From Microbulbifer thermotolerans (GTDB lineage: Bacteria; Pseudomonadota; Gammaproteobacteria; Pseudomonadales; Cellvibrionaceae): DNA of 64,000 nucleotides. The first letter of the stretch is position 1, and every line of letters begins with the position of its first letter. The notes below the pieces were generated by a model that worked only from the letters and a program-made list of their open reading frames with translations, did not search any database and was not told where the DNA came from. Positions 39,452 to 49,412 of this stretch are shown one piece after another. The position numbers and the translations under genes are program-made. The stretch covers positions 1 through 64,000 of the forward strand of contig NZ_FOKT01000010.1 of assembly GCF_900112305.1 (NCBI RefSeq), given 5' to 3'.

Positions 39452-40678
39452 TTACTCGACCTTGTCGAATATTAGGCAGGCGTTGGTACCGCCGAAGCCA
39501 AAGCTGTTGGACATGGCGCGACCGATCTCTTGTTCCCGCATCTGAGTCACCAAGTCCATACCTTCGGCGGCGGGATCCAGATTGTCCACGTTGGCCGAAG
39601 CGGCGATAAAGCCGTTCTGCATCATCAGCAGGCAGTAAATGGCCTCTTGCACACCGGCGGCGCCCAGAGAGTGGCCGGTCAGGGACTTGGTGGAGGCGAA
39701 CGCTGGCACCTTGTCGCTGAAGACCTCGCGCATAGCCTTGAGTTCCGCCACGTCACCGACTGGTGTCGAGGTGCCGTGGGTATTGATGTAGTCCACCCCG
39801 CCTTCCAATCCTTTGCCGTCCATCCCGCCCAGTGCCTGCTGCATGCAGCGCACGGCGCCTTCCCCGCTGGGGGCCACCATGTCGTAGCCGTCGGAGGTGG
39901 CGCCGTAACCAACGAGCTCCGCGTAGATTTTGGCGCCGCGAGCCCTGGCGTGTTCCATTTCCTCCAGTACAAGGCAGCCGCCGCCACCGGCGATTACGAA
40001 GCCGTCCCGGTCCGCGTCGTAGGGGCGGGAGGCGCGGGTGGGCTCATCGTTGTATTTAGTGGAGAGGGCGCCCATGGCATCAAACAGATGAGTCAGGCTC
40101 CAGGCCAGTTCTTCGCCGCCACCAGCAAAGACGATATCCTGCTTGCCCATTTGGATCAGCTCAGCACCATTGCCGATACAGTGCGCGCTGGTGGCGCAGG
40201 CGGAGGAGATGCTGTAGTTGACGCCCTTGATTTTGAAAGGGGTGGCCAGGCAGGCCGATACAGTGCTGCCCATCACCTGAGGCACCCGGTAGGCGCCGAC
40301 GCGGCGTACGCCCTTTTCCTTCAGAGTCTGCGCAGCGTCGATGATCTCGCGGGTGGCGGTGCCGCCGGAGCCCATTACTATGCCGGTGCGGGGATTGGAA
40401 ATATCGCTTTCCTCCAGGCCGGACATGGCGACGGCTTCTTTCATCGCGATGTATGCGTAAGCGGCGGAGTCCCCCATAAAGCGCAGCACCTTGCGGTCGA
40501 TATGCTCCTTGAAATCGATATCCACCGGGCAGGCGACCTGACTGCGCAGGCCCAGTTCGCGGTACTCCTCCATAAAGCGGATGCCGCTGCGTCCCGCTTT
40601 TAGGGAAGCGGTCACTTCCTCTGTATTGGTACCGATGCAGGAAGTGATGCCCATTCCGGTAATAGCAACCCGGCGCAT
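39452..40678 (-). CDS. fabB: 3-oxoacyl-ACP synthase I
   Basis: FabB elongates acyl-ACP with malonyl-ACP and is essential for unsaturated fatty acids with FabA. The 408-residue protein has catalytic Cys161 in SSACATSAH, His in [11 protein letters not shown] and His in [13 protein letters not shown]. The N-terminal [14 protein letters not shown] is standard. It follows fabA by 82 bases on the same strand, the fabAB order of pseudomonads. Confidence 0.97.
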   Translation of the reverse strand: MRRVAITGMGITSCIGTNTEEVTASLKAGRSGIRFMEEYRELGLRSQVACPVDIDFKEHIDRKVLRFMGDSAAYAYIAMKEAVAMSGLEESDISNPRTGIVMGSGGTATREIIDAAQTLKEKGVRRVGAYRVPQVMGSTVSACLATPFKIKGVNYSISSACATSAHCIGNGAELIQMGKQDIVFAGGGEELAWSLTHLFDAMGALSTKYNDEPTRASRPYDADRDGFVIAGGGGCLVLEEMEHARARGAKIYAELVGYGATSDGYDMVAPSGEGAVRCMQQALGGMDGKGLEGGVDYINTHGTSTPVGDVAELKAMREVFSDKVPAFASTKSLTGHSLGAAGVQEAIYCLLMMQNGFIAASANVDNLDPAAEGMDLVTQMREQEIGRAMSNSFGFGGTNACLIFDKVE

Positions 40679-40760
40679 AGTGATCTCCAGTAAGACTTTT
40701 CGACAGTGTACCTAGTTATTCTTGTCAGAATAAGTTTGCGGCGAACGTGTCGGGTCGGAC

Positions 40761-41285
40761 TCAAAAATTATCGGTGCGGGTAAACAGGCCCACACGCAGG
40801 TCTTTTGCCGTATAGATCTCGCGGCCGTCCACGGAGACAGTGCCGTCGCCGATACCCATGACCAGTTTCCGCTCCACTAGGCGACTCATCTGGATGTGGT
40901 AGGTGACCTTTTTGCTTGTCGGCAGTATTTGACCGGTGAACTTCACTTCGCCGCAACCGAGCGCGCGGCCGCGACCGGGGTTGCCCTTCCAGGCCAGGAA
41001 GTAGCCAAGCAGCTGCCACATGGCATCCAGTCCCAGACAGCCCGGCATCACCGGATCGCCGGGGAAATGGCATTCGAAGAACCAGAGGTCCGGGTGTATA
41101 TCCAGTTCGGCGATCAATTCGCCCTTGCCGTAGGCCCCACCGTCTTTAGAAATGTGGGTGATGCGGTCGAGCATCAGCATATTGGGGGCGGGCAACTGGG
41201 CGTTGCCGGGACCGAACATCTCACCGCGTGAGCAAGCCAGCAGTTCTTCTTTGCTGTAGCTGCTTTTTTGAACAAAATTACTCAT
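40761..41285 (-). CDS. fabA: 3-hydroxydecanoyl-ACP dehydratase/isomerase
   Basis: FabA dehydrates 3-hydroxydecanoyl-ACP and isomerises the product to the cis-3 form, the branch point for unsaturated fatty acids. The 174-residue protein has catalytic His73 in [12 protein letters not shown] and Asp87 in [10 protein letters not shown] start at the ATG at 41285 with GGGGAG before it; the frame upstream adds 44 codons that cross the promoter. First gene of fabAB. Confidence 0.97.
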   Translation of the reverse strand: MSNFVQKSSYSKEELLACSRGEMFGPGNAQLPAPNMLMLDRITHISKDGGAYGKGELIAELDIHPDLWFFECHFPGDPVMPGCLGLDAMWQLLGYFLAWKGNPGRGRALGCGEVKFTGQILPTSKKVTYHIQMSRLVERKLVMGIGDGTVSVDGREIYTAKDLRVGLFTRTDNF

Positions 41286-41344
41286 TTTCTCCCCGTCTTT
41301 GGGTGTTTGCGCCATCGACCTTGGGCGCTTTTGCAAGAGCGGGC

Positions 41345-41372
41345 ATTCTAAGGTTTGAGGATAGCTTGTCCA
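41345..41372 (-). promoter_or_regulatory. Sigma-70 promoter of fabAB
   Basis: On the minus strand TGGACA (41372-41367), a 16-base spacer and TAGAAT (41350-41345) lie about 60 bases before the fabA start. The remaining gap to galU (to 41565) shows no other clear element. Confidence 0.6.
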
Positions 41373-41565
41373 GTCGGTCATGATCCTATCTGTGACCAAT
41401 ATGGGGCTGTCTGCCACAAAGCTGTAACATTTGCCCGCAAGGGGGAGCGCCAGGTGGGCGGCGATTTATGGCATCCCATGTGCATGATTTGTGTAACAAA
41501 ATTGTGATAAGTTTCGTCGTTTGACGCGGGATGGCGCTGCGAAACAGAGAGAGCAGAGGATAAGA

Positions 41566-42423
41566 ATGCTGAAAAAATGTCTATTCCCGGTTGCCGGCTA
41601 CGGCACCCGGTTCCTGCCGGCCACCAAGGCCATGCCCAAAGAGATGCTGCCCCTGGTGAACAAGCCGCTGGTGCAATATGGGGTAGAGGAGGCGATTGAG
41701 GCCGGGCTCACCGAAATTGGCTTTGTGACCGGTCGCGGTAAGCGCGCCATCGAGGACCATTTCGATACCAATTTCGAGCTGGAGCAACAGATTGCCGGCA
41801 CCAGCAAGGAGAAATATCTCGAGTGCATTCGCCGTGTTATCAGTGACGCCAGCTTCTCCTATACGCGCCAGGGGGAAATGCGCGGCCTTGGCGACGCGAT
41901 ATTACAAGGCCGGCGCCTGATCGGTGATGAGCCTTTCGCCGTCGTGCTGGCGGATGACCTGTGCCTGAACGAAGAGCTGGGTGTTCTGGGGCAGATGGTA
42001 CAGCTATACAAGCAGTTCCGCTGCAGCATTGTGGCTGTGGAAGAAGTGCCCAGGGAACAGATCCATAAATTTGGTGTTATCGCCGGCAATGAGATCAAGC
42101 CGGGTCTCTATCAGGTCACCGACATGGTGGAGAAGCCGCCCGCCGAGGAGGCGCCCAGTAATATGGCCATTATCGGCCGCTATATTCTCACTCCGGACAT
42201 CTTCGAACTCATCCGCGAGACGCCACCGGGCAAGAACGGAGAAGTGCAGATAACTGATGCCTTGCTGGCGCAGGCGCAGCGCGGCTGTGTATTGGCCTAT
42301 GCGTTTAAGGGACGCCGCTTCGACTGCGGCTCCGTGGATGGCTTTATCGAAGCCACCAACTACGTCTACGAAAATGTCTATCTGCCGGAGCAAGCCCGAA
42401 TCGACGCCGCGGAGAAAAAGTAA
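41566..42423 (+). CDS. galU: UTP-glucose-1-phosphate uridylyltransferase
   Basis: GalU makes UDP-glucose for lipopolysaccharide, exopolysaccharide and trehalose. The 285-residue protein begins MLKKCLFPVAGYGTRFLPAT, followed by PKEMLPLVNKP, and has the ITDALLAQ and KGRRFDCGS blocks, all conserved. The ATG at 41566 follows AGAGGATAAG; an upstream extension of 15 codons is unsupported. It runs directly into manB (no intergenic base), indicating one unit for nucleotide-sugar precursors. Confidence 0.96.
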   Translation: MLKKCLFPVAGYGTRFLPATKAMPKEMLPLVNKPLVQYGVEEAIEAGLTEIGFVTGRGKRAIEDHFDTNFELEQQIAGTSKEKYLECIRRVISDASFSYTRQGEMRGLGDAILQGRRLIGDEPFAVVLADDLCLNEELGVLGQMVQLYKQFRCSIVAVEEVPREQIHKFGVIAGNEIKPGLYQVTDMVEKPPAEEAPSNMAIIGRYILTPDIFELIRETPPGKNGEVQITDALLAQAQRGCVLAYAFKGRRFDCGSVDGFIEATNYVYENVYLPEQARIDAAEKK

Positions 42424-43773
42424 ATGACCGAGCTGACCTGCTTCAAGGCCTACGACCTGCGCGGGCGGGTGCCCGATGAGTTGAACGCCGATATCGCTTA
42501 TCGCGTCGGCCGCGCTTTCGCTCAGTTCCTGGGCGCAAAACGCGTGGTTGTAGGGCACGATATCCGCCTGACGAGCGGCGAGTTGACCGATGCCCTGGCG
42601 GACGGCTTGCGCGATGCGGGCGCCGACGTATTCCATATCGGTCAGTGCGGTACCGAAGAGGTTTATTTCGCCACCTTTCACGGCGGTTTTGATGGCGGTA
42701 TCTGCGTGACCGCCAGTCATAATCCGATGGACTACAACGGAATGAAGTTTGTGCGCGCTGGCGCGCGCCCGATCAGCGGTGATACGGGCCTCAAGGATAT
42801 CAAGCGCTTGGCGGAAGAAAACGATTTCGCAGCGGTGGAAAAACGCGGTGATATCGCCCGCTATGAGCACCGGGCTGACTTTGTTCAACACCTGCTGGGC
42901 TATGTGGATGTCGAGGGGCTCAAACCGCTCAAGCTGGTGGTCAATGCCGGCAATGGCGGCGCCGGTAGCGTGGTGGATGCGCTGGCACCCCATTTGCCGT
43001 TCGAGTTTGTGCGGATACACCACGAGCCGGACGGCAGCTTTCCCAATGGTATCCCCAATCCCATTCTGCCAGAAAACCGCGGGGCCACCGCGGCGGCGGT
43101 GCGCGAGAGCGGTGCTGACTTCGGTATCGCCTGGGATGGGGATTTTGATCGCTGCTTTTTCTTTGATGAGAACGGCGACTTTATTGAAGGCTACTATGTG
43201 GTTGGCCTGCTGGCTGAAGCCTTCCTTTCGAAGCACAAGGGTGCAAAAGTCGTTCACGATCCGCGCCTGGTCTGGAATACCCAGGACATCGTCCGTGCCG
43301 CTGGCGGTGAAGCTATTCAGAGCAAGACGGGACATGCCTTTATCAAGGAGCGTATGCGCGCGGAAGACGCTATCTATGGCGGGGAAATGAGTGCGCACCA
43401 CTACTTCCGGGATTTCGCTTATTGCGACAGCGGAATGATTCCCTGGCTGCTGGTGGCCGAGCTGGTCAGTCGCAGTGGCAAGCCGTTGTCCCAGTTGGTG
43501 GGTGAGCGTATGGCCGCTTTCCCCTGCTCCGGTGAAATCAACTCCAAGGTGGCAGATCCGGCCACTTTGCTGAAAGTGGTGGAAGAGAAGTATGGTCCCG
43601 CTGCCGAAAGCGTAGAGCACGTGGATGGCCTCAGCGTCGCCTTCGCTGATTGGCGCTTCAACGTGCGCATGTCCAATACCGAGCCGGTGGTGCGCCTGAA
43701 TGTAGAGTCCCGCGGGGATAAAGTGCTGATGAAAGAGAAGACCGAGGAGCTGCTGCGTTTGATTCGCGGCTGA
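42424..43773 (+). CDS. manB: Phosphomannomutase
   Basis: This alpha-D-phosphohexomutase (449 residues) converts mannose-6-phosphate to mannose-1-phosphate, the substrate of ManC. It has the phosphoserine loop [11 protein letters not shown] with Ser98, the metal loop DGDFDRCFF, the sugar-binding [10 protein letters not shown] and the phosphate-binding [11 protein letters not shown]. This MSNTEP type is the CpsG/ManB branch, specific for mannose rather than glucose; dual activity cannot be excluded. It directly follows galU. Confidence 0.93.
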   Translation: MTELTCFKAYDLRGRVPDELNADIAYRVGRAFAQFLGAKRVVVGHDIRLTSGELTDALADGLRDAGADVFHIGQCGTEEVYFATFHGGFDGGICVTASHNPMDYNGMKFVRAGARPISGDTGLKDIKRLAEENDFAAVEKRGDIARYEHRADFVQHLLGYVDVEGLKPLKLVVNAGNGGAGSVVDALAPHLPFEFVRIHHEPDGSFPNGIPNPILPENRGATAAAVRESGADFGIAWDGDFDRCFFFDENGDFIEGYYVVGLLAEAFLSKHKGAKVVHDPRLVWNTQDIVRAAGGEAIQSKTGHAFIKERMRAEDAIYGGEMSAHHYFRDFAYCDSGMIPWLLVAELVSRSGKPLSQLVGERMAAFPCSGEINSKVADPATLLKVVEEKYGPAAESVEHVDGLSVAFADWRFNVRMSNTEPVVRLNVESRGDKVLMKEKTEELLRLIRG

Positions 43774-43827
43774 TAGGAACTTTCACGGGCCAAGGGGCGG
43801 GCTCAAATCCGCCCCCTCAAAAAAACG

Positions 43828-44790
43828 TCAGGTGGACCTTTCCACGGCAAAACTCGCCAGTTGCAGCAAAGCGGTCTTCTGATCCCCCTCCGGCAGAAAC
43901 GCCAGCCGATTTTTCGCCTCGTCCGCAGCCGCTCGCGCCCGCTCCATGGTGTATTCCAGGGCGCCACAGGACTCGATTGCCTCGACAATTTCCGCCAGCT
44001 TTGCACTGCTGCGCTGCTCAATTGCTTCGCGGACCAGGGCCGCCTGCGCTTTTGAGCCGTTGGCCATGGTGTAGATCAACGGCAGGGTCGGCTTGCCTTC
44101 CGCCAAGTCGTCTCCGACATTTTTGCCCAGCTCTTCGGGGTTACCGCGGTAGTCGAGGGCGTCATCCACTAACTGGAAAGCCAGGCCGAGGGCGCGGCCG
44201 TAGTGCTTTAGCGCTTCCCGCTGCTGTGGCGGGCACCCGGCCAGTACCGCAGCGGTTTCACAGGCGGCCTCGAACAGGGCGCCTGTTTTCTTGTGGATCA
44301 CGGTAAAGTAATTTTCCTCGCTCACCGCCGGATCCCCGGCATTGACCAGCTGCTGAACTTCGCCTTCGGCAATGGTGTTAGTGGTTTCCGAGAGGATGGC
44401 CATGATCTTCATATTTTGCAGCGCGACCATCATCTGAAAAGCGCGTGAGTAGAGGAAGTCGCCCACCAGCACGGCGGGGGCGTTACCCCATTTGGCGTTG
44501 GCGGTCAGGCGGCCGCGGCGCCTGTCGGAGGTGTCCACCACGTCGTCGTGCAGCAGGGTGGCTGTGTGGATAAACTCGATAATCGCTGCCAGGTCAATGT
44601 GGTCGGCGCCCTTGTAGCCGACGGCGCGGGCGCACAGGAGTACCAGCAGCGGGCGGAGACGCTTGCCGCCAGCTTCAACCAGGTAGTGGCCGATGTTTTC
44701 CACCAGGGGAACGTCGGAGTGCAGTTGGTCTAGGATGCGCTGGTTGACCGCGGCAAAGTCATCGGCGGCGGCCCGGTGAAAAGGCAGCAT
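43828..44790 (-). CDS. ispB: Octaprenyl diphosphate synthase
   Basis: IspB makes the polyprenyl side chain of ubiquinone. The 320-residue protein has the first aspartate-rich motif LLHDDVVDTSDRRRG and the second QLVDDALDYRG, and GGKRLRPLLVLL near the start, as in trans-polyprenyl synthases. Chain length (C40 is usual) is not certain from sequence. It is divergent from rplU, as in E. coli and many relatives, with 229 bases between. Confidence 0.94.
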   Translation of the reverse strand: MLPFHRAAADDFAAVNQRILDQLHSDVPLVENIGHYLVEAGGKRLRPLLVLLCARAVGYKGADHIDLAAIIEFIHTATLLHDDVVDTSDRRRGRLTANAKWGNAPAVLVGDFLYSRAFQMMVALQNMKIMAILSETTNTIAEGEVQQLVNAGDPAVSEENYFTVIHKKTGALFEAACETAAVLAGCPPQQREALKHYGRALGLAFQLVDDALDYRGNPEELGKNVGDDLAEGKPTLPLIYTMANGSKAQAALVREAIEQRSSAKLAEIVEAIESCGALEYTMERARAAADEAKNRLAFLPEGDQKTALLQLASFAVERST

Positions 44791-44853
44791 GCGAGGGTTC
44801 CTTGTACTACTTGAGCGTGATTTGCCGGGGTGTCCGGCTGGCGAAAGGCGCTA

Positions 44854-44882
44854 TTGTATCAACCGGATGAATTGATTAGAAT
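44854..44882 (+). promoter_or_regulatory. Sigma-70 promoter of rplU-rpmA
   Basis: TTGTAT (44854-44859), 17 bases, TAGAAT (44877-44882), with a GC-rich discriminator (CTGCGCCCC). It lies about 138 bases before rplU, leaving a long leader in which I see no defined structure. Confidence 0.6.
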
Positions 44883-45019
44883 CTGCGCCCCGCTTAAACC
44901 GGGCCTTGGGTTCGGTGGCGGTTCGAGTGAAATAACACGGCGCAAGCTCCCAAAATGCGGATAATGGCTCACTGCTAGGGCCTGCCGCTGCTTCGTGTCG
45001 TCCGTATCGGAGCATAGAT

Positions 45020-45331
45020 ATGTACGCTGTAATTGAGAGCGGTGGCAAGCAGCACCGCGTGGAAGAGGGCGAGGTTCTTCGCCTGGAAAAGCTGGAAGTA
45101 GCCACCGGCGAAACCATTGATTTCGACAAGGTGCTGATGGTTGTTGATGGCGACAAGATCAACATCGGTGCCCCCGTTGTAGACGGCGCTAAAGTGACTG
45201 CCGAAGTGGTCAGCCACGGTCGCGGCGAGAAGGTGAAAATCATCAAGTTCCGCCGTCGCAAGCACTCCATGAAGCGTCAGGGCCACCGCCAGTGGTATAC
45301 CGAAGTGAAAATCACTGGTATCAAGGCATAA
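45020..45331 (+). CDS. rplU: 50S ribosomal protein L21
   Basis: L21 binds 23S rRNA near L20. The 103 residues start [18 protein letters not shown] and end with the [19 protein letters not shown] block and VKITGI, all family standard. First gene of rplU-rpmA. Confidence 0.98.
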   Translation: MYAVIESGGKQHRVEEGEVLRLEKLEVATGETIDFDKVLMVVDGDKINIGAPVVDGAKVTAEVVSHGRGEKVKIIKFRRRKHSMKRQGHRQWYTEVKITGIKA

Positions 45332-45348
45332 CAGAGGAGTAACGACTC

Positions 45349-45606
45349 ATGGCACACAAGAAAGCTGGCGGTAGTACGCGCAACGGTCGCGATTCCGAAA
45401 GTAAACGCCTGGGCGTGAAGCGCTTTGGCGGCCAGTCTGTAGTGGCAGGCAATATCATCGTGCGTCAGCGCGGCACCAAGTTCCACGCCGGCGTCAACGT
45501 AGGCATGGGCAAGGACCACACCCTGTTCGCCACTGCGGATGGTGTTGTGAAGTTCGAGGTGAAGGGTCCTCACAAGCGCAAGTTTGTTTCTATTGAAACT
45601 GCCTGA
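45349..45606 (+). CDS. rpmA: 50S ribosomal protein L27
   Basis: L27 reaches the peptidyl transferase centre with its N-terminal tail. The 85 residues begin [20 protein letters not shown], the non-cleaved N-terminus type, and have [21 protein letters not shown] terminator follows. Confidence 0.98.
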   Translation: MAHKKAGGSTRNGRDSESKRLGVKRFGGQSVVAGNIIVRQRGTKFHAGVNVGMGKDHTLFATADGVVKFEVKGPHKRKFVSIETA

Positions 45607-45630
45607 GCGGCTCTGTACCCGATGTTCACA

Positions 45631-45659
45631 AAAAGCCCCGCTTGAGCGGGGCTTTTTGT
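45631..45659 (+). terminator. Intrinsic terminator after rpmA
   Basis: AAAAGCCCCGC, loop TTGA, GCGGGGCTTTTT. It separates rplU-rpmA from obgE. Confidence 0.92.
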
Positions 45660-45675
45660 TGTCTGGAGGGCTTAG

Positions 45676-46974
<1,299 letters not shown>

Positions 46975-47095
46975 TGCGGTATTCGGAGCCGCCCTGCGCG
47001 GCCTGCGATTTTTTTCTCCTCTCCCGCTTGCGGGGCAGGTCGAGGGGGCAACTTGAGCGCCAGTGGCGCCTATCAAAGGGGTTGGGAGCGGGAAA

Positions 47096-48229
47096 ATGGA
47101 CTCCGGTTCGTCTCGTCAGCGGCTTGCATCAGGCAAGCGCTGGGTTATCAAAATCGGCAGTGCTCTACTAACCGATAATGGAAGAGGGGTAAACCGCGCG
47201 GCCATTTTAAACTGGGCGGGGCAGATAGCGGCGCTGCGCGATCGCGGAATAGAGGTAATTCTTGTTTCCTCCGGCGCCGTTGCGGCGGGTATGGACCGCC
47301 TCGGCTGGCGCCGGCGCCCCGAATCTATTCATCAGTTGCAGGCGGCCGCCGCCATAGGTCAGAGCCGCTTGGTGCAGGTGTACGAACACGCCTTCGGTCA
47401 ATTCGATTGCCGTGTGGCGCAGATATTGCTCGACCACGACGATCTTTCCAACCGCACCCGCTATCTGAATGCGCGCAGTACTCTGCGGACGCTGTTGTCT
47501 CTTGGTGCCGTACCCATCGTCAATGAAAACGATACGGTGACTACTGACGAGATCCGGTTTGGCGACAACGATACTCTGGCGGCACTAGTGGCCAATCTGG
47601 TTGAGGCGAATGCGCTGCTGATCCTAACGGATGCCGACGGCCTCTTCTCCCAGGACCCCCGCGACAATCCCCAGGCGGAGTTGATTGGAGAGGCGTCGGC
47701 TGCGGATCCGAAGCTGTTAACCATGGCGGGGGGTTCCCGCAGTGGCCTCGGTCGCGGTGGTATGGCTACCAAGGTGCGCGCCGCGCAGCTGGCGGCTCGG
47801 TCTGGTGCCTGCACTGTAATCGCTGGTGGCGCGCGGGAGAGCGTAATTGAGAGGGTCTGTGCCGGCGAGCCGCTGGGGACCATGCTGACGCCCGAGTCTG
47901 ACCCCTTGACCGCGCGCAAGCGCTGGCTGGCAGGCCAGCTGCAGGTGCGCGGTGCTTTGACCTTGGACAGCGGCGCCGAGTTGGCGTTGCGCACAGGGGG
48001 CAAGAGCCTGTTGGCCGTTGGTGTTACCGCTGTGGAGGGGCGCTTTCATCGCGGCGAGCTGGTTTCCTGCCGCAACAGTGCCGGTGAGGAGATAGCTCGA
48101 GGCTTGGTCAATTACGATAGTGGTGAGGCGGCGAAGATACTCCGCCAGCCGTCGGAGAAGTTTGTGGAACTGCTCGGTTACCGCGACGACGATGAGTTGA
48201 TCCATCGCGACAACCTGATACTGTTGTAG
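47096..48229 (+). CDS. proB: Glutamate 5-kinase
   Basis: ProB phosphorylates glutamate in the first step of proline synthesis and is the feedback-inhibited enzyme. The 377-residue protein has the kinase core [43 protein letters not shown] and [12 protein letters not shown], then a C-terminal PUA domain (about 285-370). The ATG at 47096 follows GGGAGCGGGA. Standard obgE-proB neighbours. Confidence 0.96.
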   Translation: MDSGSSRQRLASGKRWVIKIGSALLTDNGRGVNRAAILNWAGQIAALRDRGIEVILVSSGAVAAGMDRLGWRRRPESIHQLQAAAAIGQSRLVQVYEHAFGQFDCRVAQILLDHDDLSNRTRYLNARSTLRTLLSLGAVPIVNENDTVTTDEIRFGDNDTLAALVANLVEANALLILTDADGLFSQDPRDNPQAELIGEASAADPKLLTMAGGSRSGLGRGGMATKVRAAQLAARSGACTVIAGGARESVIERVCAGEPLGTMLTPESDPLTARKRWLAGQLQVRGALTLDSGAELALRTGGKSLLAVGVTAVEGRFHRGELVSCRNSAGEEIARGLVNYDSGEAAKILRQPSEKFVELLGYRDDDELIHRDNLILL

Positions 48230-48313
48230 GCGAATTAGCTTTTTGTTTTCTCTTCGCCGATTGTGGGGGAGGGGAGGTGCAGCCGTTTCGGGCGATGAAG
48301 GCGGGGAGAGACG

Positions 48314-48925
48314 ATGAGATTGGGTTTCTTTCGGGCGGATGTGCGCCGCCTGCTGCTGGATACTCTGGTGGTTCTGATCGGTGTTCTGGCGGCGCTGCTG
48401 GTGAATAATATCCGCGAAGAGATGGTGGCGAAGCAGGCCGCGCGCGAGGCGACGGACCGGCTGCTGCAGGAAATGGCGCTCAACGCCGAAGAGTTGCGCA
48501 GCTTTCGCGAGATGGTTGATGTGCGGCTGTCGGCGCTGCTCGATCTGCGCCAGGAGTTGCCGGCAGACAAGAGTCTGCGGGAGCTTATTGGGCGTTTCCA
48601 CGGTTATCGGATTTTGGATTTGGATGACTCCTCCTGGGAGTACCTGTCCCACAATGCCTTGGCGAGCTCGGTCGACCCTGAATTGCTGCACGAGGCTTTT
48701 GCTTTGTACAGTGTTAATGCCCAGTTTGAGGAGTTGAACGGGCGGATTCACGATATTGTTTATTCGGAGCTCTTTGTGTCTCCGGACAAGGTGTTGATGG
48801 CCATTGATATCTCGGAGGCCGTCATGAGGCAGCAGTTGCGGTGGGCGGATGAGCTCCTGCCCAAGTACGAGCGCTTTTTGGATCGCTATTCTGGTGAGGA
48901 AGGTGAAGGTAAGGCTCGCGGTTAG
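48314..48925 (+). CDS. Membrane protein of unknown function
   Basis: I do not recognise a family for this 203-residue protein. It begins MRLGFFRADVRRLLLDTLVV, with one membrane segment (LLLDTLVVLIGVLAALLVNNI, about 13-31), a coiled-coil-like helix (about 32-75, EMVAKQAAREATDRLLQEMAL), and then a mainly helical domain outside that membrane segment. The arrangement (one short anchor followed by helices, then EYLSHNALASSVDPELL) resembles small uncharacterised membrane proteins that follow proB or rplU regions in some relatives, but I have no name for it. It starts 84 bases after proB and ends at a strong bidirectional terminator. Confidence 0.7.
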   Translation: MRLGFFRADVRRLLLDTLVVLIGVLAALLVNNIREEMVAKQAAREATDRLLQEMALNAEELRSFREMVDVRLSALLDLRQELPADKSLRELIGRFHGYRILDLDDSSWEYLSHNALASSVDPELLHEAFALYSVNAQFEELNGRIHDIVYSELFVSPDKVLMAIDISEAVMRQQLRWADELLPKYERFLDRYSGEEGEGKARG

Positions 48926-48945
48926 CTTTGGGGCAGTTTCAGATT

Positions 48946-48988
48946 ACCCACAAAAAAGCCCCGCCGTTGGCGGGGCTTTTTTGTGGGT
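48946..48988. terminator. Bidirectional intrinsic terminator, 20-bp perfect stem
   Basis: A perfect 20-bp stem (48946-48965 with 48969-48988) has core GCCCCGCC / GGCGGGGC, a 3-base loop, and A6 and T6 runs inside the stem on each side. It ends the unknown gene at 48925 and, on the other strand, rpsT. Confidence 0.92.
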
Positions 48989-49017
48989 AACTTCAGGGGG
49001 TTCCCCTGCGTAGCTAC

Positions 49018-49284
49018 TTAAGCAGCCAGCTTCTTGATTTGCGCGTTCAGGCGGCTCTTGTGACGGGCGGCCTTATTCTTGTGAATAATGCCTTTGTCCG
49101 CTATGCGGTCGATCACTGGTACCGCTTCTGCGTAGGCTGCTTTGGCTTTTTCCGCGTCGCCTGCATTGATGGCCGCAACTACCTTCTTGATGTAGGTGCG
49201 CACCATGGAGCGCAGACTGGCGTTGTGCTTGCGGCGCTTGTCGTTTTGGCGCGCGCGTTTCTTCGCTTGAGGTGAGTTGGCCAC
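49018..49284 (-). CDS. rpsT: 30S ribosomal protein S20
   Basis: S20 is a primary 16S rRNA binder. The 88 residues start [20 protein letters not shown] and have [16 protein letters not shown] and [20 protein letters not shown], all typical. It is a single-gene unit with its own promoter upstream. Confidence 0.98.
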   Translation of the reverse strand: MANSPQAKKRARQNDKRRKHNASLRSMVRTYIKKVVAAINAGDAEKAKAAYAEAVPVIDRIADKGIIHKNKAARHKSRLNAQIKKLAA

Positions 49285-49354
49285 CGGTTGCTCCTGTCTG
49301 GAATCTTAATAAATCTCTAACTAACAGGCCCCGTGGGCCCGATCGGGACGCGAC

Positions 49355-49382
49355 ATTATCCCCACCGCTGGTTGTTTGTCAA
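49355..49382 (-). promoter_or_regulatory. Strong sigma-70 promoter of rpsT
   Basis: On the minus strand TTGACA (49382-49377), 16 bases, GATAAT (49360-49355), followed by a GC-rich discriminator (GTCGCG). The placement, about 70 bases before rpsT, fits; this part lies beside the 3' end of the kinase gene. Confidence 0.72.
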
Positions 49383-49412
49383 CCGCTGGGGAGGGTTGTG
49401 CGCGGCGCTGGT

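Noticed and set aside
42004..43620. 538-codon minus-strand frame over galU and manB
   Set aside because: It crosses two well-conserved plus-strand genes, and its composition is that of an antisense shadow.
43794..43815. Terminator between manB and ispB
   Set aside because: GGGGCGG/CCGCCCC pairs, but there is an A-run on the plus strand and the T-run comes before the stem on the minus strand, so neither strand fits an intrinsic terminator.
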